This document shows positions 58,199 through 64,000 of a stretch of DNA of 64,000 nt, one piece after another. Both the position numbers and the translations under genes were made by a program. The stretch comes from Epiperipatus broadwayi. Taxonomy: Eukaryota > Onychophora > Udeonychophora > Euonychophora > Peripatidae. Under the pieces are notes generated by a model. It did not search any database. It was given only the letters and a program-made list of their open reading frames with translations, and was not told the DNA's origin. Each line of letters begins with the position of its first letter. Position 1 is the first letter of the stretch. Location: assembly GCA_028023455.1 (NCBI GenBank), contig JAQFVV010000014.1, forward strand, positions 4,890,280 to 4,954,279, read 5' to 3'.

Positions 58199-59838
58199 GC
58201 AAAGTTATTTTATATTATTGTAGTATTAGTTGAATAGTTTTAAAATCCTTTATTCATTGATACTTATCTTTTTGGCAACAATTAATAGCCATTTCAATTA
58301 TATTTAGTTAAGATAGTTTAATATTTAGGTTGTAGTACATGTGTATGCATGTATGACTCTGCATTATGTTTCATTTCATTTTTATCTTTAATAACAGCAA
58401 ACAATAGTATATTCACAATAAAAACATTTAAATAACAGTAGTTATCTTAAATAATTTAACAAATATATATTTCTTTCCAATGATTAATAGATAGTTGAAT
58501 CAATAGATTATTTTACAAATTAAATAAATTATTAATCATTTTTATTTAATAGTTAATTAATATTCTTTTTTTTTTCAAGTTTGTAAAAGCTATTTATTTT
58601 ATTATTATTTTTATCTTGATTTTAATTCTAAAAAATCAAAGTGATTTTTTTTTGAAAAGATTTTTTTTTGAATATGTAATTAGCGGAGATAGAAGAAGTG
58701 TAGGAGTAAGCTGGTGAAAGGAAATGAACTTTGCTAGAGAGGGCTTTTTAATAAAGATCTCCAGTGGAAAATTGGCTTTTTGCAATGTAACTGTAACCAG
58801 TAAACAGTGGCACATTTATTGTGGAAATTAAAGCCAGTTGCTGAAATCAAATTGATTTTAAAAAGCACTTTGGAGTAAAATTTCTAAAGGATCCCAAAAA
58901 ATTTATTATGGGACAAGTTAATTTCAGAATGCAGTTTTAAATTTTAAAAAGGTACTCAGTTTACTTTATTCTCCTTAATTAAACATTTGAATGAACCTCT
59001 TCATAATTATTGCTCTTTTAAAAATGTATGTTAATAATGTCCAGTCTACATTACTTCACTTAATTATCATTTTAAATAGGAATAAATTGCATGAATATTA
59101 TTGTTGTGTCATTAACCAATGTGTGTTCTTTAATATATCTGGAAAATGCATGCAGAACTATTTTACGGAATATATTTTGAATCTCCACTATTTTCTGTGT
59201 TATGTTTTTGTGAGAATTAAACATAGACTTAAGGACATGCATATTTTGATAAATCATGTCATGTTTAAATTCATCATAAAGTGATGACAGTACTTGTTTG
59301 TCTGGTATTTCTGGAAATAATACATGTGTTAAATGAAGGAAATAAATGTGAGCTACTTCAAATTAAATATCTGTTTAAATCGAATAGAAGGATAGAAATG
59401 CGGGTAATTTTTGTTCTCTTTGATAAAGATGGAAAATAAAACAAAGTATTATTAAATGCTATTCAATAAACTACTAAAAATAATTACATATTCAATTTAG
59501 AACTAAAACGGAAGAAGTGAAATAATTCCTGTCCAACAGTAATTAAGAATTTATTATATTCTCATCATAATAGAAGATAAAATGATTCCTTATGTATGAT
59601 ACAGTAACTTAACTAACTTTATTATGAACATTGAAGATGCCGAGTCCCATTTAAGCATGACTACATTTGTTTGGTTATCCTACAGCAGTTTATTTTAGTT
59701 TAAAATTCAGTTTGGAATATGTCCCATATTGTTTTATAAACCTGGAACCGAGCTTTGCAAGTGAACTTTTACTTTAAGTTACAAAACTAATAACTTTTGT
59801 GTTTTTATTTTTTTTATTGCTTGTCATAATTAATGTAT
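58199..59838. other. Unassigned AT-rich sequence
   Basis: Short frames at 58991-59284 (plus) and 59072-59257 (minus) overlap each other and show no motif. Nothing else is supported. Confidence 0.4.
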
Positions 59839-59941
59839 ATGATAGGTGGAGAGGCTTATTTATTATTATGTTCATTTATAATCTGTGTTATTTTGATCTT
59901 CGAGACCGTTTCTAAAGCGTATCTGAATGAGGAGTACGCTG
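59839..59941 (+). CDS. Possible coding exon: signal-peptide or membrane-segment start
   Basis: From an ATG at 59839 the plus strand reads MIGGEAYLLLCSFIICVILI, then FETVSKAYLNEEYA and one base of the next codon, followed by GTAAAAAT as a donor. The first 20 residues are hydrophobic, as in a signal peptide or single membrane segment, and KA|YL could be a cleavage site. The last 45 bp are clearly less AT-rich than the surroundings. Alternatively a T-rich tract and AG at 59843-59844 make it an internal exon starting GTGGAGAGG. No downstream exon was recognised, so it stays a candidate. I recognise no family. Confidence 0.35.
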
Positions 59942-61020
59942 GTAAAAATTGATTGTATTCAAATAAGTTTTATTGTTCTTTTACGAAGGTAAAAGAAACA
60001 AGTATTTTTTTAAATATATTATTAGAGAGGTTTATATTTATTTTGCATACTTTATTATCTCAAAGTGAGAATTTTTTTTTTTTTGAATCAACGAACGTAT
60101 AATAGAAATAGTTTGTTAGTTATGAAAGAAGGTTCGTTCGTAATAATTATAAATATTAAATTTTAAAAGTAACCTAAAGTTTATTTCGAATTAAAAGTTA
60201 TACCTTAATGCAATATTTAATTATCATATTACCTGCTTAGTGTGTAATTTAGAGTTAATATTATATATAATTTTATTCGCAGATGTGTGTTTGTTTTGCA
60301 CAATTATGATATTTGTTTGATAAAGTTCAGTTTGTGAATAAATTTATGCATAAATTTTGTACACTGTCATATTCTACTGAGTTGAATGGATTGGTATATT
60401 ATCTGTATGTATTTATCTGCCAACCTGTATTTATAATGTTCGATATTTAGAAAAGCTATGAGAATAGAAAAAAATCTGATTGCATTATAATGTCTGTAGG
60501 GATAAAAGATCTTGCTTATGTAGTATATGTTAATGATTTTCCATGAGTAAAGCCTAGTTTATCTTATATGCGTATGATTAATGATATTTTTTTGAAGTGA
60601 TGTTCTTAGGGCCCTGGTGATGAGGAAATAAGTCCCCACCAATAGTGTATTTAGAAGTAGATGAGTTATTGTTGAAATATGATTAAATGATGTTTAGGAA
60701 GTTATGTGACGTTTTTCTTAGATTCTTGGTAATGAGGAATTATAAAAGTGTTCAGTAAGAGTTATCTGCTCCTCATGTAGATTTCCCTAAAATCATGAAA
60801 ATATAGCTTTTTGTTAATTAATATGTGGCTAGATAAATTGTTAGATTAACTCTTGATGTAATTTTAGTGTCATATTTTATTGATGAATTACGACATTGTT
60901 CGAAATAAAATAATTGTATGATATTTTCTTAATGAATAGAGTTTATAGAAAAGATTGTTTTACATTTTTGCTGCTTGAACGTGCACACACACGAGTAATA
61001 TAAATAATATCGCGTATATA
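59942..61020. other. Unassigned sequence, richer in T and G than the left half of the window
   Basis: No exon or element could be named. Two phrases TGGTGATGAGGAAAT and TGGTAATGAGGAATT (near 60618 and 60730) suggest an old local duplication. Confidence 0.4.
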
Positions 61021-61165
61021 AAGTATAGAGATATTGAAATTAAAATGAGGAATAAATGTTTCTTTGAAATACATTACATTCATTTAATAGAAGTATAAAG
61101 TATTAAGATTAAAACGGGAAATAAATATTTTAAAATACAGTGTGTTTATTTAAATAAAGATTATA
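61021..61165. repeat. 71-bp tandem duplication, diverged
   Basis: AAGTATAGAGATATTGAAAT or AAGTATAAAGTATTAAGATT then TAAAATGAGGAATAAAT or AAAACGGGAAATAAAT, ending TTTAATAG or TTTAAATAAAG. Units start at 61021 and 61092. Confidence 0.65.
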
Positions 61166-62949
61166 AATCATCAAATCATCAGAATAAACATGATTTTGTT
61201 GCTATAAATGAAAGGTATACGTAATTGAAAGTGATTATTAGTCAATTAGAGAAAGTTGCTTTGCTGAAAGCCACATATAAGTAATTTGATTTATTTTGTT
61301 AATCAAGAGTAATATCCTCTCAAAAGTATTTTTTTGTGGGTGCTAATAACATAACATGTTACTTATTTATTGTCATATAGATGAAACATGTAGGCAAAGT
61401 ATGTGTTCGAAGTCAGGATATTTAAGTTTTGTTATTAATTTGCTTTGATAGTAGGGATAATCCTAAACTGATGCTAAAAATTTATTTGATAATTTAAAAA
61501 ATCTATAAGACAAATAGTCCATTTGTAAATATTATGTTAAACCAAGTTTATTTTATTGTAATAAATGATTTATTTTAGTTATTTAGAATCTTAAAATCTG
61601 TGTCTTGAGTTATTCTTGTGTACATTCGTGTTTTCCATTTCCACATCTCCACATTTCATAAATCTATTACAAAATAGATGTATTTTTTTAGAGTTATAAT
61701 ATTAAATTTGCTAGTGTCTGACAATATTGTTTTTCTTAATCCAAACATTATAAAAGAACATTTGCCACTTGATAAACGTATTAGAAAGATTGCCAAGTTA
61801 GTATATTTGTTAGATGATGATATGAGATTAAAATACCCCATTTCTGTCATTATCTTATTATTGAAACACAGTAAAATATTTAGTCAATTTGTTCCATTAC
61901 ATTTTATCATATTTTAAAATTATAACTTATGGGCCAATGTATTAATTCACCTGTGTTTGTTAAAATTCTCTGAGATCTTATTGTTTATTTCTTGATTGGT
62001 TTTAAAGTAAATGTTTAGATTAGAATATGCCAAGTCATAGAATTGTTTAAGAATATAATTATAGCAAGCTGATATATGTTGTGCTTGGATGAAGAAAGAA
62101 ATTATTAAAGTATATTTTAATAGACTGTACCAAATAAACATTATGATTCTTTATCATACAATTAATTAACAAAGGAATTTACATTATATTAAATGTTTTA
62201 TAATATTTCTTCTTTTATTCATTTATTATCATATATCTTATGAACTGCCTATAGCCTCCCACTGAGCTGAGCTGAACATAAACTTAAATATAGAGTCTCA
62301 GTAATAATTTTGTATTATATACTTTGTTATAGTGTTCTATTCATTAATAGAACTGGCGCCTGGGCATTTCGTTCATGTAATGTATATGAGCGGTGTTGGG
62401 AGAGTAGGTTAATATATATATATATATATATTGTTAAAACATACTGAACTTATTTTTGTCTTATTTTCCAATAAATGTTAATGAATTTATTAATATCAAT
62501 TTGATCTCTCTAGTTTATTAAATCAACTTAGTATTCACTCATTAATCTATAGCCTCAAACATACTTACACATAGAATATACTTATATAATAAAATTACAA
62601 TTTAATTAGTCGATTTGTAGATAGATTATACTAATTGTAACTGATACAGAGGTATAGTAGTTGTCATCTGGTATTGGTGCATCCCTGTTATGAGAGTTAA
62701 GAGCAAATTTTTCTCTGGGTTTGAATTCCGGGAATAATGGAACTGAAAAAAGGGTTGAGATGTGGATGAACTGATCCAAATTGCATCTGGATCTAATAAA
62801 TGAGTATTAAACTGGTTTGTTGAAAATGGGGGCAATCATAGATTATGTACTTTATTGCATCATCTCCAGCATCCTACTCAAAGATCTTAGGTCTGACAGT
62901 AATCAGATGTGATCCTTTCTTTTTACATCATTGGCTGGACCATTACATC
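61166..62949. other. Unassigned AT-rich sequence; its right end may be an LTR
   Basis: A TA run lies at 62411-62431. From about 62630 the composition becomes less AT-biased up to the possible primer-binding site, which would fit an LTR end, but no second copy is in the window to prove it. Confidence 0.35.
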
Positions 62950-62969
62950 TGGCACCCATACTTTAGGGC
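62950..62969 (+). other. Possible primer-binding site of an LTR element
   Basis: TGGCACCCATACTTTAGGGC resembles the tRNA-Lys-type site (TGGCGCCCAACGTGGGGC) with several changes. It is preceded two bases earlier by ACA, a usual LTR end. It lies 0.5 kb before the gag-like reading. Confidence 0.35.
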
Positions 62970-63454
62970 ATAAACATACATCTTGCCCATATCATAGTTT
63001 CAAAAGAGATCCAGATATTGATCTGCTAAAAAAATTATTTTCGTGAACTCAATCTTTTTATTTCAATCTTCCACAACCTGAAACCTCCATTGTACTTATG
63101 CATTTGACATACAGTTAGTACCTCCAATTATAAAAAGTGAAAATTATGAGCTCAAACTAATTGTAAATAAGTGTGTCATTAAGAAACTACATGTGAGGAA
63201 CTGAGACCAAATAAATAAATAATTAAATAAATAAATTAAAATAGATGAGTTAGGCAAAATTAAAATTTAAGCTAAAGAGTAGGCATAATAGAAATAAATA
63301 GACGAGGAAAAGGATGTGTAAAATGCTTAAGAATAATGTGAAACCCTATGACATACATCTAATTGTATATTTAGAAAAAGGAATTGACTTTATCTTCTAT
63401 TATTAAAAAAAGTTTTGTTAATGATAATTAGAAGTGGATGAAAATTATTGATTA

Positions 63455-64000
63455 TGGAAGTAAAAAGTTCTGACGAAACCTGAAGTAATAGTGGTAGTGA
63501 GTTAGAAGATGTGATTATTAGTAGTGAGCAAGGGTCTTTACAGATCCAAATAACTGGAGAGTCCATAGATGAGGCTGGCTACTCTCCTCAGAGGCAGAAA
63601 GGGGACCAAACAGCTTCACATATTCAAGAGACTCCTAACCATTGAAATCATTGTACCACCTAAAGCTGATGTAACACAGGCTATGGGAAATGAGGTGTCA
63701 ATGATGGAGCAAATGTTCCAAAGGTTTATACTAATAATGGAAGCAAAATATAACAGCAGCACAAATAGTTTAAAAACAGATATAAATGATATGAAAACAG
63801 ATATGAATAATATGAAAGCAAGTTTGAAACCAGATATGAGTAATGTGGAGCAAAGATGGATACTAAGATTGATAGTATGAAGACTACAATGGTAACTTGT
63901 GAAGATGACCTGGAGATAAAATTAAAAAAGGTATAAGTTTCCTGAAAGAAGATTTAAAGAAAGATATAGATGAGGTGAGAATGTGGCACAACTTTCACTG
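63455..64000 (+). pseudogene. LTR retrotransposon gag-like start, cut by the window edge
   Basis: A plus-strand reading from about 63455 (KSSDE, SGSELEDVIISSEQGSLQ, ESIDEAGYSPQRQKGDQ) passes, after a frameshift near 63650, into the frame 63569-63880. That frame reads VSMMEQMFQRFILIMEAKY then repeated KTDINDMKTDMNNMKASL, a heptad-like coiled coil. The acidic N-terminus plus coiled coil resembles the start of Gag in Gypsy-like elements such as the remnant at 16.4 kb. A further break lies near 63880, and the reading goes on (CEDDLEIKLKK) to the edge. The copy is damaged. The rest of the element lies outside the window. Confidence 0.5.

Overview
This is animal nuclear DNA, very AT-rich (roughly three quarters A+T by eye). 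It has long introns and intergenic spacers, abundant microsatellites and many decayed retroelements. Two spliced exons read as a dynein heavy chain of the ciliary/axonemal kind. That, together with Penelope-like, LINE, LTR and piggyBac-like elements and hammerhead ribozyme repeats, fits an invertebrate metazoan. I cannot place it to phylum from the sequence alone. No bacterial-type operons, CRISPR arrays, rRNA genes or intact tRNA genes are visible.

Layout. 1-13 kb: a tRNA-like SINE head, a G-poor block with traces of reverse transcriptase, LINE tails on both strands, and a 160-bp foldback hairpin. 13-24 kb: a 62-bp inverted repeat, a LINE endonuclease remnant, an LTR-element gag remnant, hammerhead repeats (17.8-18.0 kb single copy, 20.5-21.2 kb tandem dimer), and a LINE reverse transcriptase remnant at 23.4-24.3 kb. 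27-29.6 kb: a second, decayed hammerhead repeat family and a Penelope-like GIY-YIG remnant. 30.5-38.7 kb: a Gypsy-like LTR element on the minus strand, interrupted by a 500-N assembly gap; then a probable solo LTR; then a 5'-truncated Penelope-like element with RT and GIY-YIG parts. 39-43 kb: a LINE remnant, a piggyBac-like short element and a 131-bp tandem duplication. 46.7-52.5 kb: two dynein heavy chain exons on the minus strand, separated by a 5.58-kb intron that carries a 1.3-kb element with perfect 29-bp terminal inverted repeats. 53.4-55.1 kb: a second copy of the 39-kb LINE family. 57.06-58.20 kb: a tandem 2.7-mer of a ~417-bp repeat, each unit encoding a hammerhead ribozyme on the minus strand. 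59-64 kb: mostly unassigned sequence, one possible coding exon, and the start of another LTR-element gag at the right edge.

The most interesting system is the set of small tandem hammerhead repeats. Three sequence families carry the core CUGANGA...GAAA...UH with consistent stems I and II, and pairing is kept by compensating changes. They look like animal retrozymes, non-autonomous retroelements thought to pass through self-cleaved circular RNA, and they lie in the same window as Penelope-like elements, the proposed helper class. The only host gene I can defend is the dynein heavy chain; a single-exon candidate at 59.8 kb is weaker. Everything else is mobile-element debris or unassigned sequence.
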